Assembly: GCF_900104585.1 (NCBI RefSeq)
Contig: NZ_FNVX01000006.1
Location: forward strand, 62,001-126,000
DNA length: 64,000 bases
DNA from: Bacteroides ihuae
GTDB taxonomy: Bacteria; Bacteroidota; Bacteroidia; Bacteroidales; Bacteroidaceae
Direction: 5' to 3'
Part shown: positions 26,468 through 34,624 of the stretch, piece after piece
Position numbering within the stretch: position 1 is the first letter of the stretch
How the letters are laid out: every line of letters begins with the position of its first letter
Program-made: the position numbers and the translations under genes
Notes under the pieces: generated by a model
The model's input: only the letters and a program-made list of their open reading frames with translations
Database searches by the model: none
Told to the model about the DNA's origin: nothing

Positions 26468-26475
26468 AATAACTC

Positions 26476-28068
26476 CTATTTTAAAAATTTATATGGAACT
26501 GCAGGCTCCAACAACTTTGGATTAGCCGTTATATCGGCCGATGGTATTGGCAAAGTAAAAGTGCCTGCCGTAGCCTGTGTTATTGTATTTGCAGGCTCAC
26601 CTTCTGTCACAACTCCGTCACTAATTGTAAAAGTAAAACGCTTTTCCTTATTAAGGATACTGATTGCCTTTGCCGGATTGTAGTAGGAAAGTCTGACCAA
26701 ATCAAACCAATATTGACCTTCGCCAGCCAATTCAATTCTCCTTTCTTTTAAGATAACATCCGCATCTAAGGAGCTTACAGGGTCTAATCCGGCTCTTTGG
26801 CGCACCTTATTGAAGTATAGCAACGCATCTATATCAGTTGAAGTAGTACTATTCCCAAGTATAGCTTCAGCATATACTAAATATACATCTGAAAGCCTTA
26901 ACAATGCAGTATGCTCAGCAGATGATGTCAGCGTCATTGTTGCTGCGTTGTTATCTTTATTGGTACCAATAATATGCTTCTTCAAGCCTGCATCTCCTTT
27001 GAATGTATAACCACCTCCAGCTCTGTTTAATTCTGGGTAATAATCTCCCTTAAGCATAAAGGTAGCTTTACGTCTCACCACATCTTTCTCAGAGTATTGA
27101 TTATAAATATCAACTGTAGGCAAAATACTAAACCAACCTGCCGATCCATTCGGAGAGATGTCAATACTACCCGAAGAATAAATCTGCAACATATTACCTG
27201 ATAACCAGTCCGAAGTACTAGAATCCCATTGAAGTGCAAATAGAGACTCTGGATTGTCATTGTTTGCGGTTTTGAAGATTTCGGCATAATCAGACATTAA
27301 CTCTAAGCCACTGTTTTTACATACATTGCTAGCATATATTTTAGCGCTGTCCAGAAGCGCTTGATCGCGTTGTTCAGAAACCGGAGAATTTAATCCTGAC
27401 CATGTCAGATATACTTTAGCCAACAAACCTTGTGCAGACCATGTGCTAACTCTTCCCTTCTCATTCGTTGGAGGCAAATTTTTAGCTGCAAAAGTCAGAT
27501 CATTGACTATAAATTGATAAACATCATTAGCCGGGTTCCTATTAACCAACGGCATTTTTATGAGTAATAAATTATCTTCTATAATAGGAATATCTTTCCA
27601 CAATAAGACCAGATTGTAATAAGCGTATGCACGTATAAATTTTGTTTCTGCTATAGCTTGATTTACATCTTCGACAGGGATAGTAGCAGGTGCTTTCTCA
27701 TTTATCGAATTAATTGTCACGTTACAATGACCAACAACGTTGTACATCCCTTGCCATGCTGCGATAACGCCACCATTTAATCCGGTAACAGAGAATGAGT
27801 TAAATTGAGCAGCATCATCATTCCAGCCCAAGGTCATATTACCACTAAGCACCTCCCCGATAGGTAAATAAGACGAATAAAGCCATCCTGCCCATGGAGT
27901 ACCAGCATATAAAGCCGCTGTAGCCAATTTCAAGTCAGCAGAAGTTTGATAAAAGTTATCAATGCTTATAGCTGATAATGGCGGACGGTCAAGGAAACTA
28001 TCGCTACAGGACGATAAAAATCCGGCAATTGCAATAAGTGAATGAATTATTTTAAATTTTAGTTTCAT
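26476..28068 (-). CDS. SusD/RagB-like outer-membrane lipoprotein
   Basis: Glycan-binding partner of the SusC encoded 12 bases upstream. 530 residues, lipobox SSC with Cys21 (GFLSSCSDSFLD). SusD features: TSADLKLATAALYAG near the start, AETKFIRAYAYYNLVLLWKDIPII (about 140-165), VSTWSAQGLLAKVYLTWSG (about 210-228), LSDVYLVYAEAILG, VRQRAGLDPVSS and ILKERRIELAGEGQYWFDLVRL near the C-terminus. Full length. It resembles SGBP-A of the xyloglucan PUL in context (SusC, SusD, IPT protein, GH5), but the ligand cannot be proven by reading. Confidence 0.95.
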   Translation of the reverse strand: MKLKFKIIHSLIAIAGFLSSCSDSFLDRPPLSAISIDNFYQTSADLKLATAALYAGTPWAGWLYSSYLPIGEVLSGNMTLGWNDDAAQFNSFSVTGLNGGVIAAWQGMYNVVGHCNVTINSINEKAPATIPVEDVNQAIAETKFIRAYAYYNLVLLWKDIPIIEDNLLLIKMPLVNRNPANDVYQFIVNDLTFAAKNLPPTNEKGRVSTWSAQGLLAKVYLTWSGLNSPVSEQRDQALLDSAKIYASNVCKNSGLELMSDYAEIFKTANNDNPESLFALQWDSSTSDWLSGNMLQIYSSGSIDISPNGSAGWFSILPTVDIYNQYSEKDVVRRKATFMLKGDYYPELNRAGGGYTFKGDAGLKKHIIGTNKDNNAATMTLTSSAEHTALLRLSDVYLVYAEAILGNSTTSTDIDALLYFNKVRQRAGLDPVSSLDADVILKERRIELAGEGQYWFDLVRLSYYNPAKAISILNKEKRFTFTISDGVVTEGEPANTITQATAGTFTLPIPSADITANPKLLEPAVPYKFLK

Positions 28069-28080
28069 AGAATTATCTTT

Positions 28081-31000
28081 TTATTTATTTAAGGAAATAT
28101 TTAAACCCAGAGTAAAAACACGAGGTTGCGGATAAAATCCAGAATCTACACCTGCATTAACCGGATCCCAGGAGCCAATCTCCGGGTCCATACCTTTATA
28201 TTTAGATAATATAAACACATTGGTTACATTCGCATAGATTCTTAAAGAATTTATAGGTGTTTTTTTCAATAATCTATCTGAAAACGTATAGCCAAGTGAA
28301 ATTGTTTTACATTTCAAAAATGAGCCATCTTCAACATATATATCAGAAGTTCTGTTGTTGCCATTTGTGTCGTCATTTCTCACACCGACTATCCTTGTAC
28401 CCGGATTAGTCACATATACGTTTCTAACGTCGGTTGCAGATCCATTCGGATCTATCAAACCAAGTCGTGCATGTTCTTTTAATATTTTCATATAGCCATA
28501 ACTACCTGAGGTACTTTCTCCATTAACACGCAGTTGATTAAACACCTTATTGCCAATATTTGCGCTAAAGTATATATTCAGATCAAAGTTCTTGTATGAA
28601 AATGTATTGTTCAGACCAAGCTGAACTTTGGGTATGGGAGATCCTAAAAAAGTTTGATCTCTTTCATCAATGATACCATCTCCATTGAGATCCTTATACA
28701 TTCGATCTCCATACCATATACTACCAGAGGCAGTACCTACAGGGAGCTCTTCGCCATTCCTTACCGGTCTTGCATGAGGCTCAATACCGAGTTTTATATC
28801 ACCCAAAAAATCCGACGACTTTGAATAAATGCCATCAAATACATATCCATAAAATTCTCCGATAGATCTACCAACAACAGTTTTGCTATATGATCCGTCT
28901 ATAGCTGCACCATCAGCGTTGAGTTTCAGAACCTTGTTGGCATTATGAGAAATAGTTAAATCCGTATTCCATGAGAAATCTTTTCCCTTAATGTTTTTAT
29001 AGCTTATTTTTACATCAAACCCCTTATTACTAACTGATCCAATATTCACATAAGGAGCATCTATTGCCCCCGGAGACCAGCCAATAGAAGTAGCAGAGTA
29101 ATCAGGCAAATAAGTCTGCATTATCAGTCCATCTGTTCTACGATTATAAAAGTCAACTGAAAAATTAAGACGCCAATCAAGAAATGCAGCATCAAGCCCA
29201 ATATTAGTATTTTTTGTTTTTTCCCACCCCAAGTCAGGGTTTCCAAATTGACTAGTAAGCTGCGAAACTCCACTCAAACTATTAGATACAGTTGTAAGTA
29301 CAGTTGTATAAGCATAGTCTCTACCTCCTGGGTTATTAGTCAAACCATAACCCACCCTTAATTTTATATCATTAATGTTTTTTATCTTTTTTAAAAACGT
29401 CTCATTACTTATTCTCCAAGCAGCAGCTGCAGAATAAGTCATTACCCAGCGATTAGCCGGAGCATATTTTGAAGACCCGTCCTCACGAACATTAAGGGTA
29501 AATAAGTATTTATCGTTAATACCCAAATTTATACGCCCAAAATACGATTCCATTGCACTTTGGCTCTTTGTACCACTATTTTTTGCCGTAGTTGCATCAC
29601 CGGAGCTAATCACTTGTACATTATTTGATGGAAAGTTTTCACGGTAAGCACTCACATCTTCCCCTCGCGATAATTGAGCCTCATGGCCTATCAATACGTT
29701 CGTATTGTAGATTTCGCTAAACACATGGTTATATGTCAGGTAATTACTGACCTTTACGTTCACACTTTTAGTAAATAGATACTCGGCACTATTGGTTGTT
29801 TTCTCAATAAGACCCATTTTGTAAGTTGGAAAAAACTTATCTTCAGTAGCCATAGAGAAACCTCCTGAAATCTCATTTTTTAGACTTAAGTCTCTAGTAA
29901 ATTTAATCTCAGCATAAGCACTACCCCAAAACTGGTTTCTTTTTACTTTGTCCTTGTTGATAAGTGAAAGAGCATAAGGATTTACCACCTGTTGCACCCA
30001 GCCGTTAGGATTATAAGCTCCTCCCCAGCTTCCATCGGTATTCTGCACAGCAATATCCGGTGTTTGGCTGAGAGCAGTATTAATTACACTAGAACTACTG
30101 GAATTTGTATTTTCACTAATATTAACCAACTGGATATCCGTCCCTATTTTTAACCAATCGGTGGTCTTATTGTCAAGATTAAGCCGTACTGAAGTTCTGG
30201 CAAAATCGGAACCCAAAGCAATGCCTTCTTGTTTTAGATAAGACGCAGATAAAAAATAAGTTGTTCGCACATCGCCACCTCGCAAAGAGAGTGTATGACT
30301 GGACATGGGTGCATTTCTAAATAACTCATCTTGCCAGTCAGTACCCTTTCCCAAATATTGAGGATTGGCAAATTCGGGTCTTGTATCAAAACCCCATCCT
30401 ATACCTGCATTTCTCTCGTTTACAAAAGTCGCAAATTCCTGCAGATTCATGACAGGGATTTTAGTCATCAACTGTTGATAACCAGTATAAAAATCGTACG
30501 ATATAGTTGGAGGTGCCACTTTACCTCTTTTTGTAGTAACTACAATTACACCATTTGTTGCTTCGGAACCATAGATGGCAGTCGATGAGGCATCTTTCAA
30601 AACATCTATTGATTCAATATCCGAAGGATTGATCCCTGCAATTGGGTTTACACCACTTCCCAATGTGGCAGCTCCATTCATTTTTATACCATCAACTATC
30701 CACAAAGGTGAACTACCGCTAAAAGAAGATAATCCATGAATCTGCATTGAAACAGCACCTCCAGGCTGACCAGATATCTGCTGCACAACCATGCCTGGTA
30801 TTTTACCTTGCAATGCCTGTTCTAAAGTAACCGGTTGCGATTTTCGTATTTCGTCTCCAGAAATTGAAGAAATTGAACCAGTTACATCTTTTCTTTTGGT
30901 TGTTCCATAGCCAATTACCACCACTTCGTCAATCATTTCGCTATTTTCAGCCAATATGACATTAATGGTCGTCTGGTTTCCTACCTTAATTTCTTGTTCA

Positions 31001-31278
31001 TGGTAGCCCACGTAGGAGAAAACTAATGTCTCTCCAATACGCACATTCAAAGAGTATCTACCGTTAATATCGGTAATTGTTCCACTCAAGGTCTCTTTCA
31101 CACGGACGCTGACTCCAATCAGTCCTTCGCGATCGACCGATGAGGTTACGATTCCTGATACCGTTCTGTCCTGAGATGGGTTTGCTCTTAGCACCATTGC
31201 CGGAAACAGCAAGAGCAAGAGTAGCGCAATGCAGCATAAACGAGAGCCTATGCATTTTCGGGAAAATGTTTTTCTCAT
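28081..31278 (-). CDS. SusC/RagA-family TonB-dependent transporter (operon with BACON-GH5)
   Basis: Outer-membrane importer for the oligosaccharides made by the GH5 enzyme. 1065 residues: signal peptide 1-32, carboxypeptidase-regulatory-like domain about 38-115, DEVVVIGYG TonB-box region near 120, plug (LWIVDGIKMNG, then NPSDIESIDVLKDASSTAIYGSEATNGVIVVTTKRG as positions 213-248), then the barrel. The last residues are LGLNISLNK, lacking the usual terminal aromatic. The first about 128 residues are nearly identical to the SusC at 34625-37801, after which similarity falls to ordinary family level. The promoter and leader are shared too. An HTCS remnant lies directly upstream where an intact regulator would be expected. 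Confidence 0.95.
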   Translation of the reverse strand: MRKTFSRKCIGSRLCCIALLLLLLFPAMVLRANPSQDRTVSGIVTSSVDREGLIGVSVRVKETLSGTITDINGRYSLNVRIGETLVFSYVGYHEQEIKVGNQTTINVILAENSEMIDEVVVIGYGTTKRKDVTGSISSISGDEIRKSQPVTLEQALQGKIPGMVVQQISGQPGGAVSMQIHGLSSFSGSSPLWIVDGIKMNGAATLGSGVNPIAGINPSDIESIDVLKDASSTAIYGSEATNGVIVVTTKRGKVAPPTISYDFYTGYQQLMTKIPVMNLQEFATFVNERNAGIGWGFDTRPEFANPQYLGKGTDWQDELFRNAPMSSHTLSLRGGDVRTTYFLSASYLKQEGIALGSDFARTSVRLNLDNKTTDWLKIGTDIQLVNISENTNSSSSSVINTALSQTPDIAVQNTDGSWGGAYNPNGWVQQVVNPYALSLINKDKVKRNQFWGSAYAEIKFTRDLSLKNEISGGFSMATEDKFFPTYKMGLIEKTTNSAEYLFTKSVNVKVSNYLTYNHVFSEIYNTNVLIGHEAQLSRGEDVSAYRENFPSNNVQVISSGDATTAKNSGTKSQSAMESYFGRINLGINDKYLFTLNVREDGSSKYAPANRWVMTYSAAAAWRISNETFLKKIKNINDIKLRVGYGLTNNPGGRDYAYTTVLTTVSNSLSGVSQLTSQFGNPDLGWEKTKNTNIGLDAAFLDWRLNFSVDFYNRRTDGLIMQTYLPDYSATSIGWSPGAIDAPYVNIGSVSNKGFDVKISYKNIKGKDFSWNTDLTISHNANKVLKLNADGAAIDGSYSKTVVGRSIGEFYGYVFDGIYSKSSDFLGDIKLGIEPHARPVRNGEELPVGTASGSIWYGDRMYKDLNGDGIIDERDQTFLGSPIPKVQLGLNNTFSYKNFDLNIYFSANIGNKVFNQLRVNGESTSGSYGYMKILKEHARLGLIDPNGSATDVRNVYVTNPGTRIVGVRNDDTNGNNRTSDIYVEDGSFLKCKTISLGYTFSDRLLKKTPINSLRIYANVTNVFILSKYKGMDPEIGSWDPVNAGVDSGFYPQPRVFTLGLNISLNK

Positions 31279-31367
31279 TGTACATAATTTAAAGGTTAAT
31301 AGTTAAATTAAAGTTAGTAAAGGCTTTTTTTAGATTGTCGATCAAGAAATCGGAATCTCAGATGAAG

Positions 31368-31375
31368 CAAAGGTA
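31368..31375 (-). promoter_or_regulatory. Conserved SusC promoter -7 element, copy 1
   Basis: Reads TACCTTTG (TAnnTTTG) on the minus strand, 90 bases before the SusC ATG. Identical and in the same surroundings at 37881-37874. The upstream hairpin (31385-31423) is imperfect here: two stem mismatches against the perfect 14-bp stem of the other copy. Confidence 0.5.
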
Positions 31376-31440
31376 TAAAGAACAAATCTCCAACATGCCA
31401 TGATTTGTCGCCTGTTGGGGATTCATTTGTATCAAATCTT

Positions 31441-31555
31441 TTAGTTAGCCTTTTTTTTTGTGATTTAATGTATTCTTAAGGTAACATGTCATATTTTTTA
31501 CGGTAATATTTAGCAACGATTTGGGGAAGGTTGAATCTCACTTCGTGAGCTATTA
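31441..31555 (-). pseudogene. C-terminal remnant of an HTCS (AraC-type domain)
   Basis: On the minus strand IAHEVRFNLPQIVAKYYRKKYDM continues LP-stop-EYIKSQ and aligns codon by codon with IAYEVGFNSPKIFAKYYREEYNM SPSEYIKSQ of the HTCS at 37951-42057. A TAA replaces the TCA serine codon. Upstream of the match, toward 31700, the frame is lost. This is what is left of a regulator that once preceded the GH5-operon SusC. Confidence 0.85.
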
Positions 31556-31714
31556 CAAAACAGCAATCTTCTTAGCACATTCAATAAATTAATTAAATGC
31601 ATCATCTTATATTGTTTCTTTATTATCCACCATAATGTAAAGATATCACACCTAGTTTTGCGGATCTTCTGAGAGGGGTTTGTTGAATTCACTATTTCAG
31701 TGCGGTGAAGTTAT

Positions 31715-32077
31715 ATGATCAATAAAACTAGGTCTATTTGTAAATCATTGGTGCCCGGTAAAAATTCATGGAACAAAAAAATAGGGCTGCCTTCAAACGT
31801 TTTAAAAGGTGCGAGCCGCAATCCCAAGCATGGGAAGAAAAAAGGAGGCATAAAGGTTAACACTGTGCCCAAAACTGAGCAAGAGGTGCCTTATAACATT
31901 CATTTCATATTGGCAACAACTCACGACCATGTTATGCTTGCTAAGCTAAAGCTGGCAAGTGAGGCATTCATGTACTACATTGACCTCTGTATGTTTTGCG
32001 AAAATCCTGAAAAAGCATGGCTAAAAATCATTGATCAGTCCAATTTGTCACCTCCGGAACCATTACTTTTTGATTAG
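31715..32077 (+). pseudogene. Fragment of an IS4-family-like transposase
   Basis: A 120-codon open stretch. KKKGGIKVNTV, then THDHVMLAKLKLA and FMYYIDLCM, follow the pattern KGAIKLHTL...HD...YYIFDRGY of Bacteroides IS4-like DDE transposases. Only the central part is present: the first catalytic Asp block and the C-terminal YREK/Glu block are absent, so it cannot be active. It lies directly beside the HTCS remnant, a plausible footprint of the event that removed the regulator. Similarity is weak and judged by eye. Confidence 0.5.
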
Positions 32078-32102
32078 GAGGGGCTTACTTTTCAAAAAAA
32101 TA

Positions 32103-32145
32103 GTTCAGACTACCATTACATAGATTGTCTGAACCACTTTTTTTA
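32103..32145. terminator. Bidirectional intrinsic terminator
   Basis: GTTCAGAC/GTCTGAAC stem (32103-32110 and 32127-32134) with T-runs on both sides: CACTTTTTTTA on plus, TATTTTTTTG on minus. On the minus strand it ends the SusC-SusD-lipoprotein operon, about 50 bases after its last stop. Confidence 0.75.
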
Positions 32146-32183
32146 TGCTTTTAAAGTTTTACCGGACAGCAATAAAATCGATT

Positions 32184-32954
32184 TTATTTTTTTCTGAATA
32201 CCCACGTATTTTGCCAACCGCTTCCCTGACGGGCCAATACAAGATCGGTTTCGGTCAGTTTGGTAATCACATAGTAATTTCCATTTGCCCCATCATCCGT
32301 ATAATCAGCCCCGTGCAGGATATTTACTCCCGATAAGGTTACCCGTTTATTTACGATATCTAAATCAAAGAAACCTTTGGTAACGGTTCCATCGGTGAGT
32401 GTTTTCGTAAAATTCTGTGCAGAATTCAAATCGAAAACCATATCACCTACTTCCCAATCGCTTGCAATCACCTCAGACATGGGCACTTGCCACCATTCGG
32501 GAGCGGTAGAACCCTGACCACCGTTTCCAAATACGGCCGGGGCTTTATCATTCCAAACCCAAGTCTTACCTTCGCTGCCATTGGTCAGCAAATTCCACAT
32601 CGGATCCTTAAAGTAGTCTTCGTCATTTTTCGAAACAGTAACTTTTCGGCTTGTCGACACACTACCCCCTTTGTCCAACGCAAAAAATTTGATTTCATAT
32701 TCGCCGGCAAACCTGATATCTATCGTATCTTTTGATTTGTTTGAAAATCCAGTTACATAATCCCAGTAAGGAAGAATGTACGGAACCTTATTTTCAAGAT
32801 ATATCGTATTGTCTTTTTCCGGATTCTGAGTGACGGAAATATTTAATTCGCTTTCGGTTATGACACCTCCCAGTTGAGGATTATCTGGGGTACATGCCAC
32901 AAATAGTAACAATGCTCCAATAAAAGCAGTTGCCAATTTAGAACTATTTTTCAT
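32184..32954 (-). CDS. PUL-associated outer-membrane lipoprotein, probable surface glycan-binding protein
   Basis: No enzyme family is recognised. 256 residues with a lipobox at Cys21 (LLLFVACTPDN). After a short linker there is a PKD/Ig-like stretch (about 60-105, AGEYEIKFFALDKGGSVSTSRKVTV), then a Trp-rich beta domain (KTWVWNDKAPAVFGNGGQG, APEWWQVPM, and the end SGWQNTWVFRKK). Small Trp-rich lipoproteins directly after SusD commonly act as SusE/SGBP-type binders, which is the inference here. Third gene of the operon, 22 bases after the SusD stop and followed by a strong terminator. No hydrolase is encoded in this operon. Confidence 0.7.
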   Translation of the reverse strand: MKNSSKLATAFIGALLLFVACTPDNPQLGGVITESELNISVTQNPEKDNTIYLENKVPYILPYWDYVTGFSNKSKDTIDIRFAGEYEIKFFALDKGGSVSTSRKVTVSKNDEDYFKDPMWNLLTNGSEGKTWVWNDKAPAVFGNGGQGSTAPEWWQVPMSEVIASDWEVGDMVFDLNSAQNFTKTLTDGTVTKGFFDLDIVNKRVTLSGVNILHGADYTDDGANGNYYVITKLTETDLVLARQGSGWQNTWVFRKK

Positions 32955-32976
32955 ATCTAGTATTGTTTTTAAATTA

Positions 32977-34605
32977 TTACCAACCGGGGTTCTGTTTCAA
33001 GACACCTTTCGACAGTGTGATCTGCGATTCAGGTATCTGGCAAAGCCCACGAGTTTTCTTGATGTTATCTGCTTTAATCACTACTTTGTCATTGGCTCCG
33101 CCGCTCAACACAGACACACCACTCTCTTCGGCGATGATTGTGGCAGCCAAATCAATGCCTTGACGCAGTAAGTCCCAATAACGCAATCCTTCGAAAGCAA
33201 ACTCAAAACGACGCTCTGTTAGTATGTTTTCTTTTGTAACAGGTTTGCTTTCCAGTCCGGCACGTTCGCGTACGCGGTCGAAATAAGTCTGTGCGTTCGG
33301 ACTACCCAATTCAGCAGCCATCAGCAATACATCGGCATAACGCATCACTATATAATCCTGCGATTGTGAAGCGGAGAAATCTCCTGCACCTCCTTGAGTG
33401 GTAGTTGTTCCGTCATAATAAGCCATTGGCGTATATTTCTTAACGGTATATCCTGTATACTCTCGCTGCTCTTTTTTATCAAATTTATCGGCAATACCTT
33501 CGCCTACAATATCAATGATAGAGGCTGTTTTTCGCTTGTCTCCCGGCTCATAAACATTAGCTAGTTGAGGATGAACAGTACATGCTCCCCAGCCTTTTCC
33601 ATAAGGTGACCAGTTAGTCCCGCGCATTCCCATCATCACAAGCCATGCGTTTCCATCAATATTTCCACTCCAATCTTGTGTGTCATTGAATTTTTGCGCT
33701 AATACGCTTTCGATGTTTCCACGTCCTGCATAGGTTGATTCGAATGCATATTTACCATCAATAGGAGTAGAACTTGCAGCTTCCCACAGGTTTTTATAAT
33801 CTCCCACCAAATCGAATTCTTTATCGGAAATGATATCTTCCAATCCCTGAAGTACCTCGCTCTTAGTAACGCCGGGGGCTTCGGTGGCATAATAGCCGGT
33901 ATAGTAGAGATAGACACGTGCAAGCACGGCTTTTGCCGCATAGCAGGTAATGCGTCCGTCGTTTTGTGCCGCATTAGCTTTCGGATAAGCATTTGCCGGA
34001 ATCTTATTTGCCGCAAAAAGCAAATCTGCAATGATTGCTTCATATACTTGGGCCGGATCTGCCTGCGGCACATTGTCTACGGTAGGCTCCAGTAGCAGAG
34101 GTATGTTTTCCCACAGGCGAACCATATCGAAATACATCAGGGCGCGAAGCATGCGCGTTTCTCCTTCAATGCGATCCCGAATTGCTAACTCACTTTCCTG
34201 CCATGTTATCTGATCTAGTTTCTGCAACAGGGTATTGCAACGGAAAATTCCGGCATAATAGCTTTGCCACGTTTGATTGAATATGTTGGCATCTGCCGGC
34301 GATTCGGAGATATCAAAACGATCCATCACCTGATAGCCACGTCCGTCTCCGTTGCCCGTACCACCGAAACAATCGTCACTCATTACTTCGGAAGCGATGT
34401 AAAGAGCAAAACCTCCGTCGGACGTGGTGCGTTGCCAACCATCGTAACAACCCACCAGTGACATTTCAGCGTCATCGATGGTTTTGTAGTAATTTTCGTC
34501 GAAAAGAGAAGTTTTCGATGAAGTGTTGAGGAAATCCGTACATGAGCCCAAGCTCAGGGCAACCATCCCCAACAGTGCTGCGATATATGATTTTGTTGAA
34601 TTCAT
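32977..34605 (-). CDS. SusD/RagB-like outer-membrane lipoprotein
   Basis: Partner of the SusC encoded 19 bases upstream. 542 residues, lipobox GSC with Cys22 (SLGSCTDFLNTSS). Characteristic stretches: NYYKTIDDAEMSLVGCYDGWQ (about 39-59), GETRMLRALMYFDMVRLWENIPLL (about 148-171), CYAAKAVLARVYLYYTGYYA, MRYADVLLMAAELGSPNAQTYFDRVRERAG near residue 440, and ILTERRFEFAFEGLRYWDLLRQGIDLA near 470. Full length. It is clearly more distant from the SusD at 26476-28068 than the shared SusC N-termini would suggest, so the duplication did not include it or it was replaced. Confidence 0.95.
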   Translation of the reverse strand: MNSTKSYIAALLGMVALSLGSCTDFLNTSSKTSLFDENYYKTIDDAEMSLVGCYDGWQRTTSDGGFALYIASEVMSDDCFGGTGNGDGRGYQVMDRFDISESPADANIFNQTWQSYYAGIFRCNTLLQKLDQITWQESELAIRDRIEGETRMLRALMYFDMVRLWENIPLLLEPTVDNVPQADPAQVYEAIIADLLFAANKIPANAYPKANAAQNDGRITCYAAKAVLARVYLYYTGYYATEAPGVTKSEVLQGLEDIISDKEFDLVGDYKNLWEAASSTPIDGKYAFESTYAGRGNIESVLAQKFNDTQDWSGNIDGNAWLVMMGMRGTNWSPYGKGWGACTVHPQLANVYEPGDKRKTASIIDIVGEGIADKFDKKEQREYTGYTVKKYTPMAYYDGTTTTQGGAGDFSASQSQDYIVMRYADVLLMAAELGSPNAQTYFDRVRERAGLESKPVTKENILTERRFEFAFEGLRYWDLLRQGIDLAATIIAEESGVSVLSGGANDKVVIKADNIKKTRGLCQIPESQITLSKGVLKQNPGW

Positions 34606-34624
34606 AACTTATTTAATTTACGGG

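Larger units (their letters stand above)
30894..31555. repeat. Duplicated SusC-5'/leader/HTCS-3' segment, copy 1
   Basis: Matches 37417-38060 (offset about 6,505 at the HTCS end). It contains the codons for about 128 N-terminal SusC residues, the SusC leader with promoter and hairpin, and the end of the HTCS coding sequence. Similarity is high across coding and noncoding parts and stops abruptly at both ends, so it records a segmental duplication or gene conversion rather than family conservation. Confidence 0.85.
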
